In this document: positions 35,071 through 45,557 of the stretch, in pieces
How positions within the stretch are numbered: position 1 is the first letter of the stretch
Layout of the letters: every line of letters begins with the position of its first letter
NCBI RefSeq assembly: GCF_040687965.1
Contig: NZ_CP156084.1
Coordinates: 3,410,501-3,474,500 of the forward strand
Reading direction: 5' to 3'
From: Methylocystis echinoides
GTDB taxonomy: Bacteria; Pseudomonadota; Alphaproteobacteria; Rhizobiales; Beijerinckiaceae
DNA length: 64,000 bases
Translations under genes and position numbers: made by a program
Notes under the pieces: model-generated
The model's database searches: none
Told to the model about the DNA's origin: nothing
What the model saw: the letters and a program-made list of their open reading frames with translations, nothing else

Positions 35071-35334
35071 CTACCGCTGCTTCTCCGCGGGCGCCTCGTC
35101 GTCGCCCGGCTCGAACATCTGGATCGGATGACCCGGCATGATGGTCGATATGGCGTGCTTATAGACGAGTTGCGAGTGACCATCGCGCCGCAGCAACAGG
35201 CAGAAATTGTCGAACCAGGTGACAATGCCCTGCAATTTCACCCCATTGACGAGGAAGATGGTGAGCGGAACTTTGTTTTTCCGAACGAAATTCAGAAATG
35301 TATCCTGAAGATTTTGCGAACGCTCCGACGACAT
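35071..35334 (-). CDS. hfq: RNA chaperone Hfq
   Basis: 87 residues. [24 protein letters not shown] forms the Sm1 motif (8-30) and [10 protein letters not shown] the Sm2 motif (58-67). The short acidic C-terminal tail is usual for alphaproteobacteria. The hexamer pairs small RNAs with mRNAs; in this order it also influences nitrogen regulation. It lies between ntrX and hflX on the same strand, with a 448-base upstream region that presumably carries its own promoter. Confidence 0.97.
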   Translation of the reverse strand: MSSERSQNLQDTFLNFVRKNKVPLTIFLVNGVKLQGIVTWFDNFCLLLRRDGHSQLVYKHAISTIMPGHPIQMFEPGDDEAPAEKQR

Positions 35335-35782
35335 CGGCTTTCCTGTTGTTTTTTGATTGAGCCGAGCGGTTTGAGGCCGCCCCCCGGTTATCGTTTGATT
35401 TTTGGCCTCCGCAGGCGCGCATTAGAACCCTTCGATTGACAGAGCGCAAGGCGGAATCGGGCACAAGGCGCGGGTTGCCGCGCCGTGGGAGCGGGACCCC
35501 GCGCCTGCAGTTGAGGCCTATAAACATAGCCGCCAAACATAGCCGCAGCCACCAGTTGGAATATCAGCCAAGCTCGAGAGCGACAACCTCAGCGCGTTGA
35601 AAGCTGTTCCTTGCCGCGCCGGCCCCGCGTTCCAGGCGGTCGCCCCTCTGGGGCTTGGCGATCGCCCGTACCGCAGGTCGCCTCGGGCTCGAGGCCGGCG
35701 CCAACCTGCGACGGGGCCATTCGCTCACCTCTCCTCATCCTCATGAAGAGGATGAGGAGCTTTGCAAAAAAACTTGATTTTA
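35335..35782. other. Intergenic region between ntrX and hfq
   Basis: 448 bases. Near ntrX lies a perfect 12-bp inverted repeat (35731-35759). The middle contains the palindrome GGCGATCGCC (35657-35666). No gene was recognised. It should carry the hfq promoter, but no clear -35/-10 pair was found. Confidence 0.5.
35731..35759. repeat. Hairpin after ntrX
   Basis: CTCCTCATCCTC and GAGGATGAGGAG pair perfectly around five bases. For transcription coming from ntrX the T-run lies before, not after, the stem, so it is not a textbook terminator. It may still stop transcription or stabilise the mRNA end. Confidence 0.6.
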
Positions 35783-37147
35783 TTAGTCTATCGCGAGCGA
35801 CTTCAGCTTCCTGTGGAGGGCCGAGCGCTCCATGCCGATAAATTCGGCAGTTCGTGAAATATTGCCGGAGAAGCGGTTGAGCTGAGCGACGAGATATTCG
35901 CGCTCGAAGACTTCGCGGGCTTCTCGCAGCGGCAGGCTCATCAGCTTTTCGCCCCTTACGCCCGCCGGCGTGGCCGGGACAAGTTCGCCGACGTCGGCCG
36001 GCAGCATCTCGGCCGTGATCGCGGCGCCCGGCTCTCCGGCGGTGAGAATCATCAGACGCTCGACGTTGTTCTTCAACTGCCGGATGTTTCCTGGCCAGTC
36101 ATGCAACTGAAGGACCGCAAGCGCGTCCTCGGCGATTTTGCGCCGCGGCATGCCGGAGGCGAGCGACATGTTCTCCATGAAGTAGTCGATGAGGGCGGGA
36201 ATGTCCTCCCGCCGCTCGGCGAGGGACGGCACCCGGATCGGCACAACCGCAAGTCGATGGAACAGGTCCTCGCGGAGCGTCCCCTCCTCTATGGCCGACG
36301 CGAGGTCCCGCGCGGAGGACGAAATCACGCGCACGTCCACCTGAACCTTGGTGGAGCCGCCGACGCGCTGGAAGGTCTGGTCGACCAGCACGCGCAGGAT
36401 CTTGGCCTGCGTGTCTTTGGGCATGTCGGCGATCTCGTCGAGGAACAGCGTGCCGCCGTGCGCCTCTTCCAGCGCGCCGATCTTGCGCTCGCCGTCCGCC
36501 CCTTCGCGCCCAAAGAGCTCGATCTCCATGTTTTCCGGCGTAATCGTCGCGGAATTGATGACCACGAAGGGCCCGCCGGCGCGCTGCGAGGCGTCGTGGA
36601 TGCACCGCGCCGCCAGCTCCTTGCCCGTGCCGGGAGCGCCGGTGATGAGCACGCGGGAGTTCACCGGCGCGACGCGGGCGATGAGCTGCTGAAGCTGATT
36701 CGCCGCCGGCGACGAGCCGACGATGCGGTCGAAGGCCCCGGCCCGCTGGCGCAACGCCGAGAGTTCGCGGCGCAGCTGATAGGCCTCGAGCGCGCGCTCG
36801 GCGACGAGCACGAGACGGTCCGCCTTGAACGGCTTCTCGATGAAGTCGTAAGCGCCGATCTTGATGGCGCTGACCGCGGTCTCGATGTTGCCGTGGCCGG
36901 AAATCATGACCACGGGAAGGCCCTTGTGCTGCTTTTGAATCTGCTCCAGCACCTGCAACCCGTCGAGCCGCGAGCCTTGCAGCCAGATATCGAGGAAAAT
37001 CAGATGCGGCCGCCGCGCAGCGACCGCCGCCAGCGCCTCGTCGGCGTCCTTGGCGGTCCGCGTCCCATGACCTTCGTCGCCTAAAATGCCTGCGACCAAT
37101 TCACGAATGTCTGCTTCGTCGTCGACGATAAGAATGTCGCTCGCCAT
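35783..37147 (-). CDS. ntrX: Nitrogen-regulation response regulator NtrX
   Basis: 454 residues: receiver domain (Asp53 phosphorylation site), AAA+ domain with Walker A GAPGTGKE near 170 and FLDEIADMP, and a Fis-type helix-turn-helix at the end (GNISRTAEFIGMERSALHRKL). The GAFTGA loop needed to contact sigma-54 is not present; instead the text runs ELFGREGADGERKIGALEEA. This fits NtrX proteins that do not act as classical sigma-54 activators. It is coupled to ntrY (TGATG). The pair affects nitrogen metabolism, envelope and redox genes. Confidence 0.96.
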   Translation of the reverse strand: MASDILIVDDEADIRELVAGILGDEGHGTRTAKDADEALAAVAARRPHLIFLDIWLQGSRLDGLQVLEQIQKQHKGLPVVMISGHGNIETAVSAIKIGAYDFIEKPFKADRLVLVAERALEAYQLRRELSALRQRAGAFDRIVGSSPAANQLQQLIARVAPVNSRVLITGAPGTGKELAARCIHDASQRAGGPFVVINSATITPENMEIELFGREGADGERKIGALEEAHGGTLFLDEIADMPKDTQAKILRVLVDQTFQRVGGSTKVQVDVRVISSSARDLASAIEEGTLREDLFHRLAVVPIRVPSLAERREDIPALIDYFMENMSLASGMPRRKIAEDALAVLQLHDWPGNIRQLKNNVERLMILTAGEPGAAITAEMLPADVGELVPATPAGVRGEKLMSLPLREAREVFEREYLVAQLNRFSGNISRTAEFIGMERSALHRKLKSLAID

Positions 37148-39396
37148 CAGGCCCCGCTCGTTTCAGTAGATATTTCGGTCTCAGGCTGGTTTTCGACGCT
37201 GTCGGCCAGCGGCAGGATGAGCCGCACGCATGCCCCGCGACCCGACGGCGCATCGAGGAGCTCCAGCCGTCCGCCGTGATCCTCTATGATCTTGGCGACA
37301 ATAGGCAGGCCGAGGCCCGTGCCGTCGGCGCGCGTCGTCATATACGGCTCGAGCAGCCGCTGACGGTTCATCGCCGGGAAGCCCTTTCCATTGTCGATGA
37401 CGTCGATCTCGGCCATGCCGTCGCGGCGCGAAACCTTGATCTCCACCCGTCCCTTGTCGGCCGCGTCCGGCTCTTCGCGGGCGGCGATGCCTTCCGTCGC
37501 GTTCTTGATGATGTTGGTGAGCGCCTGGGACAGCAGCCGCCGGTCGAACTGCGCGTAGAGCGGCGTGTCCGCGTGGGTCTCGACGATGTCGATGTCGGCG
37601 TTGCCGACGCGCATCAGAAAGGCCACCTGACGCACGCATTCATTGAGGTCGTCCCGCTCCGGCCGCGCCTTGGGCATGCGCGCGAAAGAGGAGAACTCGT
37701 CGACCATGCGCTTGATGTCGTCGACCTGGCGCACGATCGTGTCGGTGCACTGGTCGAATATCTCCCGATCCTGCTGGATGAGCTTGCCATATTTGCGCTT
37801 GAGGCGTTCGGCGGAGAGCTGGATCGGCGTCAGTGGATTCTTGATTTCATGGGCGATCCGGCGCGCGACGTCGGCCCAGGCCGAGGTGCGCTGCGCCGTG
37901 ACGAGATCGGTTATGTCGTCCAGCGTCACGACGAAGCTCGGATGGCCCTCCCCGGCCCGCCGGGCGGAGGTGACGCGGATATTGAAGGTTCGCTCCGCCG
38001 CGCCGCGCTTGATGGTGATCTGGCTCTGAACCGCGCGCGGAAACAGCTCCATGGCGTCGGTCAGGAGCGGCGCGATCTCGGGCATGACCTCGGCGATGCT
38101 CGCGCCGACCGTCGCCTGCCCCTTGGCGTCGTTGAGCGACAGCTCCTCGGCCGTGCGGTTCAAGATGGTGACGACGCCGTCGGCGTCGACGCCCATCACC
38201 GCCGCCGGCACGCCGGCGAGAACCGCCTCGGTGAATTCGCGGCGCTCGTCGTTGAGCCGGTTGGCCTCGAGCAGCCGGCGCTGCTGAAGGTTGAGCTCTG
38301 TCGTCATATTATTGAAGACGTCGCCGAGCCTGGCCAGTTCGCCGTGGGTGCGGGCGACCTTGACCCGAACGCCGAGATTGCCCGACGAGACCTGATCGGT
38401 CGCGGCGATGAGCGTGCGGATCGGCGACACGAGTCGGTCGGCGAAATCGAGCCCGAACCAGATCGACGACAGCAGCATGACGGTCGTCAGCAGCGCATAC
38501 ATCTGCACAAAGGCGCGCTGCACCTCGGCGCGGTAGCTGTCGAATTCGTCGTAGCGGCTGATGAGCATGTCGGCCTGCTTGGGGAATTCGACCGCAAAGG
38601 GGTCGATCGGCCGAGTCACGTAAAGAAAGGTGTTCTCGAAGGCGCTCAGCGCTCGCAGCGCGACGAAGCTCTTCCCGTCGTCGATCATCAGACAGAGCGG
38701 CTCGCCCTTGCGCGCATTGTCGAATTCCGACTGAGGCGGGGCGATGATGATCGCCGAGGCGTTCTTGGAGACGTCGACGCGGTCGATGATCTCGCCGTTG
38801 GACTTGACCAGCGCGGCGACCGAGAAGCCCAGGAAATTGGCGCGCGACGCGAAAATCTGGCGGAAGTAATTGCGGTCGGTGATGAACAGCACCCGCGCCC
38901 GGTCGAGATCGGAGGCGGTCAACTGCGCCTCCTGCAGCAGCGCCTGACACTGGCTCGACTGGAAGGCCTGCGCCGCCTGCGCCGTATTGTGGACGAAGAC
39001 CTTTACGCTCGACATGAAGGCGGGATTGAGCGCGCGCTCCAGGGTTATCGAGCCGGCGATGGCGAGGAGGATCGCCGGGATGAGGGCGATGACCGAAAAA
39101 ACGCCGACGATGCGCACATGCAGCCGCGCCGCCGCTTCGCCCCGTCGCCAGACCCGGTAGAGCCGCGTCGCCTTGGCGATCACCATCACCAGCAGGACGG
39201 TGAGGAAAACGCCATTGGCGACAAGCAGGGCGATCAGCCGGTCGTCGGTGGGCGACACCACGCCCACTTTGGCCGTCACCAGAAATGTGGCGAGCGCGCA
39301 GCCGACCGCGCCGACAACCACGACGGGCCCGAACCAGGCGCGAGGACCCGCAACCTTGCCGTTATCGGTAAGCGCCTGTTCGCCGGCCTGCTCCAT
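37147..39396 (-). CDS. ntrY: Nitrogen-regulation sensor histidine kinase NtrY
   Basis: 749 residues. Two helices near the N-terminus and a third and fourth around 90-115 and 295-320 frame a periplasmic sensing region. Then come HAMP, PAS (TEAVLAGVPAAVMGVDADGVV), the HisKA box [21 protein letters not shown] with the phosphorylated His, and the HATPase domain (NIIKNATEG, DNGKGF, GTGLGLPIV). It phosphorylates NtrX. It lies upstream of ntrX with a one-base overlap and follows ntrC after 235 bases. Confidence 0.97.
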   Translation of the reverse strand: MEQAGEQALTDNGKVAGPRAWFGPVVVVGAVGCALATFLVTAKVGVVSPTDDRLIALLVANGVFLTVLLVMVIAKATRLYRVWRRGEAAARLHVRIVGVFSVIALIPAILLAIAGSITLERALNPAFMSSVKVFVHNTAQAAQAFQSSQCQALLQEAQLTASDLDRARVLFITDRNYFRQIFASRANFLGFSVAALVKSNGEIIDRVDVSKNASAIIIAPPQSEFDNARKGEPLCLMIDDGKSFVALRALSAFENTFLYVTRPIDPFAVEFPKQADMLISRYDEFDSYRAEVQRAFVQMYALLTTVMLLSSIWFGLDFADRLVSPIRTLIAATDQVSSGNLGVRVKVARTHGELARLGDVFNNMTTELNLQQRRLLEANRLNDERREFTEAVLAGVPAAVMGVDADGVVTILNRTAEELSLNDAKGQATVGASIAEVMPEIAPLLTDAMELFPRAVQSQITIKRGAAERTFNIRVTSARRAGEGHPSFVVTLDDITDLVTAQRTSAWADVARRIAHEIKNPLTPIQLSAERLKRKYGKLIQQDREIFDQCTDTIVRQVDDIKRMVDEFSSFARMPKARPERDDLNECVRQVAFLMRVGNADIDIVETHADTPLYAQFDRRLLSQALTNIIKNATEGIAAREEPDAADKGRVEIKVSRRDGMAEIDVIDNGKGFPAMNRQRLLEPYMTTRADGTGLGLPIVAKIIEDHGGRLELLDAPSGRGACVRLILPLADSVENQPETEISTETSGA

Positions 39397-39631
39397 GGCG
39401 AAAACTATATGCCGGAGGCGTCACTGTTGCAAATGTGCAACGGACATAACTACGCTTTGCACAGGTGATTTTCGGCTCCGGAGATTGACAGCGCCCCCGC
39501 CTCGGCCAGCCCCGCTTCGCGGGAGTGGGGGCGGATCGTGGCCTTTAACGAGGCGGGTCGCTCTCCGCCTCGATGAAAGTCTAGCCTCGGCCCTCTGCCA
39601 AAGAAGGTCGGGGCTTGCAAGCCGAGCGCCG

Positions 39632-41104
39632 TCAGCGCGGGGAGCGCATCAGCCGGATGTCGAGGTCGTTGACTTTCTTGCGCAAGGTGTTGCGGTTCAG
39701 GCCGAGAAGCTCGGCAGCCTTGATCTGATTGCCGCGCGTCGCCGCCAAGGCGGCGGAGATCAGGGGGATTTCGATCTCCCGGATGACTCGGTGATAAAGC
39801 CCCGGCGGCGGCAAGCCGTCGCCGCAATCACGGAACAGCTTGGCGAGATGCTGCTCGACCGAGGTCGAGAGCGTCTGTCCGCTCTCCAGCTCGCGCTGCG
39901 CCGCGGCGCCATTGCCTGTGGGCTTTTCCGTCACCGTCTGGCGCAGCTCATGGTCGAGCTCGGCCTCGACCAGCGCGTCGGAAATCACTTCCTGCGGATG
40001 CAGCGCGGCGAGGCGGCGGATCAGGTTCTCCAATTCCCGAATATTGCCGGGCCAGCGATATTTCTTCATCCGGTCGAGCGCCGCCTGCTCGATATATTTC
40101 TGCGGCAGCCCCTCGCTCGCCGCCACCTTGAAGAAGTGATGCACGAGGTCGGGGATGTCTTCGGTGCGCTCGCGCAGCGGCGGCAGTCGCAGCGGCACGA
40201 CGTTGAGCCGGAAGTAAAGGTCTTCGCGGAACAGGCCCTGCTGGATCAGAATGCGCAGGTCCTTGTTGGTCGCGGCGATGATGCGGACGTTGGTCTTGAT
40301 CGGCGTGCGGCCGCCGACCGTCGTATATTCGCCCTGCTGAAGCACGCGCAGAAGGCGCGTTTGCGCCTCCATCGGCATGTCGCCGATCTCGTCGAGGAAG
40401 AGCGTGCCGCCCTCCGCCTGTTCGAAGCGGCCGGCAGAGCGCTGATTGGCGCCGGTGAAGGCGCCCTTCTCATGGCCGAAGAGCTCGCTTTCGATGAGAT
40501 CGCGCGGGATCGCCGCCATGTTGACGGCGACGAAGGGACCCTTCTTGCGCTTGCCGTAATCGTGCAGCGCGCGGGCCACGAGCTCCTTGCCGGTGCCCGA
40601 CTCGCCGTTGATCATCACGGTCAGATCGGTCTGCATCAGCCGCGCGAGCGAGCGGTAGATCTCCTGCATCGCCGGCGAGCGCCCGACGAGGGGCATGCCC
40701 TCCATCTCCTCGGGGCGCTCCTCCTCGCCGCTCTTGCGCGGCTCGGCCATGGCGCGCCCGACGATGCCGACAAGCTCCTTCAGGTCGAAGGGCTTGGGCA
40801 GATAGTCGTAGGCGCCCCGCTCCGACGCGCGGATCGCGGTCATGAAGGTGTTTTGCGCGCTCATGACGATGATGGGCAGCTCGGGCCTGAGCTTCTTGAT
40901 GCGGGGCAGAAGCTCGAAGGCGTTTTCGTCCGGCATCACCACGTCCGTGACGACGAGATCGCCCTCGCCGGATTGCACCCAGCGCCACAAGGTTGCGGCC
41001 GTGCCGGTGGTGCGGACCTCGTAACCCGCCCGCGACAGCGCTTGCGCAACGACGGTGCGAATGGCGGCGTCGTCGTCGGCGACCAGTATTTCGCCTCTCG
41101 TCAT
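39632..41104 (-). CDS. ntrC: Nitrogen regulator NtrC, sigma-54 activator
   Basis: 490 residues from ATG 41104, preceded by AGGAGA; an ATG at 41128 lacks this. Asp54 is the phosphorylation site. The AAA+ domain keeps GESGTGKE and the sigma-54 contact loop GAFTGA, unlike NtrX. The Fis-type end reads [22 protein letters not shown]. Phospho-NtrC activates glnA, amtB/glnK-type and assimilation genes under nitrogen shortage. Second half of the ntrBC pair, 28 bases after ntrB. Confidence 0.97.
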   Translation of the reverse strand: MTRGEILVADDDAAIRTVVAQALSRAGYEVRTTGTAATLWRWVQSGEGDLVVTDVVMPDENAFELLPRIKKLRPELPIIVMSAQNTFMTAIRASERGAYDYLPKPFDLKELVGIVGRAMAEPRKSGEEERPEEMEGMPLVGRSPAMQEIYRSLARLMQTDLTVMINGESGTGKELVARALHDYGKRKKGPFVAVNMAAIPRDLIESELFGHEKGAFTGANQRSAGRFEQAEGGTLFLDEIGDMPMEAQTRLLRVLQQGEYTTVGGRTPIKTNVRIIAATNKDLRILIQQGLFREDLYFRLNVVPLRLPPLRERTEDIPDLVHHFFKVAASEGLPQKYIEQAALDRMKKYRWPGNIRELENLIRRLAALHPQEVISDALVEAELDHELRQTVTEKPTGNGAAAQRELESGQTLSTSVEQHLAKLFRDCGDGLPPPGLYHRVIREIEIPLISAALAATRGNQIKAAELLGLNRNTLRKKVNDLDIRLMRSPR

Positions 41105-41132
41105 CAAAGCATTCTCCTGCGAACGCAAATCC

Positions 41133-42308
41133 TCATGAACGCCTGTCCCCCTGCTGCTCCGCCTGTTTGGCGCGATACATCGGCATCAGGATTCGAAAGG
41201 TCGTGCGTCTGGGAAGGGAGTCGCATTCAATAACGCCGCCGTGGTCGTTGACGATCTTGGCGACCAGTGCAAGACCGAGGCCAGTCCCGGACGCTTTTGT
41301 GGTCACAAAAGGATCAAAGAGATGCGCGGCGATATCGTCCGGCACGCCCGGGCCGTTGTCGCGCACGCAGAACTCGAGCGGCAGCCCGACGGGGCTCCTT
41401 GCGCCGAGCGCGCGCAGGCTCACCCCGGGGCGAAACGCGGTCGACAGCTCAATTTCGCCATCCACCGCGTCGTGGCCGATCGCCTCCGCGGCGTTCTTGA
41501 CCAGATTGAGGAAGGCCTGAATGAGCTGGTCGCGATTGGCGTGCACCGGCGGCAGCGACGGGTCGTAATTCTCCACAAATCTGATCCGCCGCGCGAAGCC
41601 GCTCTGCGCCACCTGCTTCACATGATCCAGCACCGAATGAATATTGACGCGCTCGCGCTTGAGTGGCCGGGCGTCGGAAAAGACCTCCATTCGGTCGACG
41701 AGCCGGACAATGCGGTCGGTTTCCTCGCAGATCAGCCGCGTCAGCGCCCGGTCCGCGTCGGAGAGGCCGCTTTCTAGGAGTTGAGCCGCGCCGCGGATGC
41801 CCGACAGCGGATTCTTGATTTCATGCGCGAGCATGGAAGCCAGCCCGGAAACTGAGCGAACTGCCCCGCGGTGGCTGAGCTGCCTGTCTATTTTGTCGGC
41901 AATTGTACGTTCCTGCAGCACGACCAGCACCAAACCCTCGACGTCCGCCAGCGGCGCGCAATGCACGTCGACGCGGCGGTCGCCTTCCTGCCCGGGCCGG
42001 CCGAGGTCGACTTTATATTCGTTGATCGCCGCGCCGCGGTCGCGAACATGCTGGATCAGCGTGATGAGCGGCGAGCCGAAGGGCAGCAGTCGCTCGATCT
42101 TCTGGCCGATGAGCAGCGGCTTGCCCAATTCGAAAAAAGACTCGGCGGCCGCGTTGGCGTCTTCGATGACCCCCTCGCGAGAGACGGTGAAAATGGCGTT
42201 GGGGAGCGCCTCGAGCACGCAGCTGCGGCCGCGCTCGTCGATAATCTTGAGCGGGGCGAACTCCTTGTGGCGGGCGTCGTCGCGTCCCGAGCGATCCGAC
42301 AGGCTCAT
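41133..42308 (-). CDS. ntrB: Nitrogen sensor kinase NtrB
   Basis: 391 residues from ATG 42308, which overlaps the dusB stop (ATGA). A cytosolic PAS domain ([25 protein letters not shown]) precedes His162 in [18 protein letters not shown] and a complete HATPase domain ([26 protein letters not shown]). No membrane segment. PII protein controls whether it phosphorylates or dephosphorylates NtrC. Its place directly after dusB is typical of Alphaproteobacteria. Confidence 0.97.
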   Translation of the reverse strand: MSLSDRSGRDDARHKEFAPLKIIDERGRSCVLEALPNAIFTVSREGVIEDANAAAESFFELGKPLLIGQKIERLLPFGSPLITLIQHVRDRGAAINEYKVDLGRPGQEGDRRVDVHCAPLADVEGLVLVVLQERTIADKIDRQLSHRGAVRSVSGLASMLAHEIKNPLSGIRGAAQLLESGLSDADRALTRLICEETDRIVRLVDRMEVFSDARPLKRERVNIHSVLDHVKQVAQSGFARRIRFVENYDPSLPPVHANRDQLIQAFLNLVKNAAEAIGHDAVDGEIELSTAFRPGVSLRALGARSPVGLPLEFCVRDNGPGVPDDIAAHLFDPFVTTKASGTGLGLALVAKIVNDHGGVIECDSLPRRTTFRILMPMYRAKQAEQQGDRRS

Positions 42309-43351
42309 GCGGCGGCCTCTTGCATACCTGAAGTAAAGATGGCGTCGATCAGGCGGAACGCCTCCTGTGGGCAATTGGCCGTCACCAGCGCGCGGCGCAG
42401 ATCGGCGATCTGCGCGCCGGCGGCGCCGAAGGCGTCGTCGACATAGGCGGCGAGGTGTTTGCGGGCGTGACGCAGCCCCGGCACGGCGCCCATCTGACTC
42501 AACAGCCCGTCGAGATGCGCGCGCGCCGCCTCGCCCCGCGCCTCGAAGGCCGGCGTCGCCCGGAGCCGGCCAGTCGCAAGGTAATGCGCGACATCGCCGA
42601 CGAGCCAGGGGCGTCCCTGCGCCGCGCGGCCGATCATGACAGCGTCGGCGCGCGAGGCCTTCAGCATTGCGGCGGCGTCCTCGGGGCTCCGGCAATCGCC
42701 GTTGGCGACGACCGGAATCGACACGGCCCGCTTGACCTCGGCGATCGCCGACCAGTTGGCGGCGCCGGTATAGAACTGCTGGCGGGTGCGGCCATGTACG
42801 GTGACGAGCGCGGCCCCTTCGGCTTCGGCGCGGCGCGCAAGTTCCGGGGCGTTTCGCGCGGCGTCATCCCAGCCGAGCCGCATCTTCACGCTGATCGGCG
42901 CGCGGATCGCGGCCCGCGCCGCGGCAATGAGCGCCGCCGCCTGGTCGAGGTCGCGCATAAGCGCGGCGCCGGCGAGCCCGCCGGTCACACGCTTGCACGG
43001 GCAGCCCATATTGATGTCCACCCAATCGGCGCCGGCGTCCTCCGCATGCTTCGCCGCGACGGCGATCTCCGACGGAGTGCGCGCGGCGATCTGAATCACG
43101 CGCGGCGCCGAATTTGTATCGCCAGACTGGCCAAGCCGCAGCGCGGTCTCGCGGTCGCCGCGCGCGACTCCGGCCGCGGTGATCATTTCGCTGACGGTGA
43201 CGTTGGCGCCGTAGCGTTCGGCGATCCGCCGCATGGCCGGGTCAGTCACACCCGCCATGGGCGCGAGGAAAGCGCGCCCGGAAAGCCTTATGGCGCCAAC
43301 CCGCAACTCAGGCTGGGCCGCATCGGAGCCCATTATTTCGGCATTATTCAT
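42305..43351 (-). CDS. dusB: tRNA-dihydrouridine synthase (NifR3/DusB type)
   Basis: 348 residues from ATG 43351; an ATG at 43333 is an alternative and neither has a clear ribosome-binding site. FMN-dependent reduction of tRNA uridines. [16 protein letters not shown] at the start, the catalytic cysteine in [18 protein letters not shown] and [11 protein letters not shown] are all standard, as is the C-terminal helical domain ([11 protein letters not shown]). It was once called nifR3 for its link with ntrBC, with which it is coupled here. Confidence 0.96.
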   Translation of the reverse strand: MNNAEIMGSDAAQPELRVGAIRLSGRAFLAPMAGVTDPAMRRIAERYGANVTVSEMITAAGVARGDRETALRLGQSGDTNSAPRVIQIAARTPSEIAVAAKHAEDAGADWVDINMGCPCKRVTGGLAGAALMRDLDQAAALIAAARAAIRAPISVKMRLGWDDAARNAPELARRAEAEGAALVTVHGRTRQQFYTGAANWSAIAEVKRAVSIPVVANGDCRSPEDAAAMLKASRADAVMIGRAAQGRPWLVGDVAHYLATGRLRATPAFEARGEAARAHLDGLLSQMGAVPGLRHARKHLAAYVDDAFGAAGAQIADLRRALVTANCPQEAFRLIDAIFTSGMQEAAA

Positions 43352-43466
43352 CTTGCACACAGCATAAGCAGCGCTCTTCGCACTTGCAACATGACTTTTT
43401 GTCACCCCTGCCGCGCTTATGAGACGGGCATTTGACGCGACGTGAGAAAAGCGACACAGAGCGGCG

Positions 43467-44669
43467 ATGGCCGCCGAACTCTCTATTCTCGTCGTCGCCG
43501 GCGGGCGCGGTTCACGCGCCGGCCAAGGCCTACCCAAGCAATATCGCAAGCTCGCCGGCAAGAGCGTGCTCGCGCGCACGCTGGAGGCGATGCACGCCGC
43601 CGCGCCGGCCGCAAGATTGACAGTCGTCATTCATCCGGACGACCAGGCGCTCTACGCCGAGACCGTCTCTGAACTCGCCGCATCGGCGCGCGCCGCGCTC
43701 TCGGCGCCCGCGCTTGGCGGCGCGTTGCGGCAGGAGAGCGTCCGCAACGGACTTGAGGCCATCGGCCGAGAAGGCGAGCCCGAGATCGTGCTCGTTCACG
43801 ACGCCGCGCGCCCCTTCGCCGACCCCGGGCTCGTCGCCCGCGCCATTGAAGCCGCGCGCGCGCATGGCGCCGCCGTTCCGGGCGCGCCGCTCAACGATAC
43901 GGTGAAGGAGGTCGACGCCAATGGTTTCGTGGTCGCGACGCCGGACCGGGCGCGGCTGCGCGCCGTGCAAACCCCCCAGGCGTTCCGCTTTTCGCTGATC
44001 CTCGCCGCCCATCGCGCCGCCGCGGCCGGCGGGCGCGAATATACCGACGACGCCATGATCGCCGAGGCGGCCGGTTGCGCCGTTCACGTCTTCGACGGCG
44101 ACCCGCAGAATTTCAAACTCACGACGCCACAGGATTTCGCCCGCGCCATGGAACAGCTCAAAGCCCCTTCCCTCGCCGACCTGCCCGACGTGCGCATGGG
44201 CCAGGGCTATGACGTCCACGCCTTCGCCGCGGGCGACAAGGTCTGGCTCGGCGGCGTCGCCATACCCCACAGCCATGCGCTCGCGGGACATTCGGACGCC
44301 GACGTTCTGATGCACGCCGTCACCGACGCCGTGCTCGGCGCGATTGCCGAGGGCGACATTGGGGCGCATTTCCCGCCCTCGGATCCGCAATGGAAAGGCG
44401 CCGCTTCCGAAATCTTTCTTGTCCACGCCTGCAGGCTCGTGCGCGAACGCGGCGGGATGATCGCCCACATCGACGCGACGGTCGTCTGCGAGGCGCCGAA
44501 GATCGGTCCGCACCGCGAGGCGATCCGGGCGAGCCTGGCGCGGATCATGGGGATCGACGTCGGCCGCGTGGCGATCAAGGCGACGACGACGGAGAAGCTC
44601 GGGTTTACCGGCCGCGGCGAGGGGATCGCGGCTCTGGCCATCGCGACCGTACGGCTGCCGGAGGGCTAA
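43467..44669 (+). CDS. ispDF: Bifunctional IspD/IspF enzyme
   Basis: 400 residues. The IspD part (1-230) has [18 protein letters not shown] with the CTP-binding Lys/Arg pair and VHDAARPF; it makes CDP-methylerythritol. The IspF part starts near residue 241 ([10 protein letters not shown], zinc Asp and His) and contains [14 protein letters not shown] and [16 protein letters not shown]; it makes the cyclodiphosphate. The fusion is normal in Alphaproteobacteria. It diverges from dusB, leaving 115 bases for both promoters. Confidence 0.97.
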   Translation: MAAELSILVVAGGRGSRAGQGLPKQYRKLAGKSVLARTLEAMHAAAPAARLTVVIHPDDQALYAETVSELAASARAALSAPALGGALRQESVRNGLEAIGREGEPEIVLVHDAARPFADPGLVARAIEAARAHGAAVPGAPLNDTVKEVDANGFVVATPDRARLRAVQTPQAFRFSLILAAHRAAAAGGREYTDDAMIAEAAGCAVHVFDGDPQNFKLTTPQDFARAMEQLKAPSLADLPDVRMGQGYDVHAFAAGDKVWLGGVAIPHSHALAGHSDADVLMHAVTDAVLGAIAEGDIGAHFPPSDPQWKGAASEIFLVHACRLVRERGGMIAHIDATVVCEAPKIGPHREAIRASLARIMGIDVGRVAIKATTTEKLGFTGRGEGIAALAIATVRLPEG

Positions 44670-44864
44670 GCTCGGTCCTGCCTGCGCCTCCCTCTCGCCC
44701 GCCCTTGGCGCGGGCGTCTCGCGCCGTGCACTCCCCTGGGCGATCACCGACCCATCGACCGGAAAGCTAAGCCCACCATGGCGATCCATTTCGCAACGGG
44801 CCGGCCAGACGGCTGCCGATTGTCCGCCAAACCGCGCGTTATAACGTTTGTAATACTCACCCTT

Positions 44865-44884
44865 GTTGGAACGGACGTTAGAAC
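44865..44884. repeat. Palindromic intergenic motif, copy B
   Basis: GTTGGAACGGACGTTAGAAC, with CGTTATAAC at 44837-44845 before it, mirrors the site at 22213-22232. It lies 72 bases upstream of the arfB start, where a repressor site would be expected. Confidence 0.5.
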
Positions 44885-44956
44885 AGTCGTCGATCTTGAC
44901 AATCCATTGCCGCCGATCGCCGATACGTCACGCACGACCGCCCGAAAGGCATCGAC

Positions 44957-45382
44957 ATGATGATCCGCGTCACCCCATCCCTCTGGCTCGAAGACTGGGA
45001 AATCTCACTCGAGTTTCTGCGCGCCTCGGGGCCGGGCGGACAGAATGTGCAGAAGGTCGAGACCGCCGTGCGCCTGCGCTTCGACGTGAGGCGATCGCCC
45101 AGTCTTTCCGAAGGCGTCAAGGCGCGGCTCGAGCGTCTGGCGGGCGCACGGCTCACCAAGGACGGCGTCATCGTCATCGAGGCGCAGCGCCATCGGACGC
45201 AGGAGCGCAACCGGGCCGATGCGCTGGAGCGTCTTCTCGATTTGATCCGTGAAGCCGCCGCCCCGCCGCCGCCGCCGCGCCGCAAGACAAAACCAACGCT
45301 CGGCTCGAAGATCCGCCGGCTCGAAGGCAAGAAGCTGCGCGGCGGCGTCAAGGCGTTGCGCACGAAACCTGCGCAGGATTGA
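44957..45382 (+). CDS. arfB: Ribosome-rescue peptidyl-tRNA hydrolase ArfB (YaeJ)
   Basis: 141 residues. ASGPGGQNVQKVETAV contains GGQ at 27-29, the motif that hydrolyses peptidyl-tRNA. The C-terminal tail is rich in Lys and Arg (KTKPTLGSKIRRLEGKKLRGG) and would insert in the empty mRNA channel, as known for ArfB. It rescues ribosomes stalled without a stop codon, as a backup to tmRNA. The next gene converges on it beyond a large inverted repeat. Confidence 0.95.
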   Translation: MMIRVTPSLWLEDWEISLEFLRASGPGGQNVQKVETAVRLRFDVRRSPSLSEGVKARLERLAGARLTKDGVIVIEAQRHRTQERNRADALERLLDLIREAAAPPPPPRRKTKPTLGSKIRRLEGKKLRGGVKALRTKPAQD

Positions 45383-45450
45383 GAGGCGCACACGCGCCCC
45401 GCCTTACCCGGCCTCCCCCCGGACGCGGAAGAGGGCAGCGTAGGCGGCGC

Positions 45451-45494
45451 TTTATGTTTTCCATAAATTGGCGTGCAATTACGTAAAACATAAA
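45451..45494. terminator. Long interrupted inverted repeat between arfB and ratA
   Basis: TTTATGTTTT and AAAACATAAA are perfect 10-bp arms; inside them AATTG and CAATT pair around GCGTG. The segment is AT-rich and lies between converging genes, so it probably terminates transcription in both directions. Confidence 0.6.
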
Positions 45495-45557
45495 AGCCAG
45501 GAGCTGGGGACGCAGCTCCAGCTTGGGCCAATGCTACGAGCGCAACACGCGGCTTGG

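Noticed and set aside
43467-44669. IspD-IspF fusion as a novelty
   Set aside because: The bifunctional enzyme is normal in Alphaproteobacteria.
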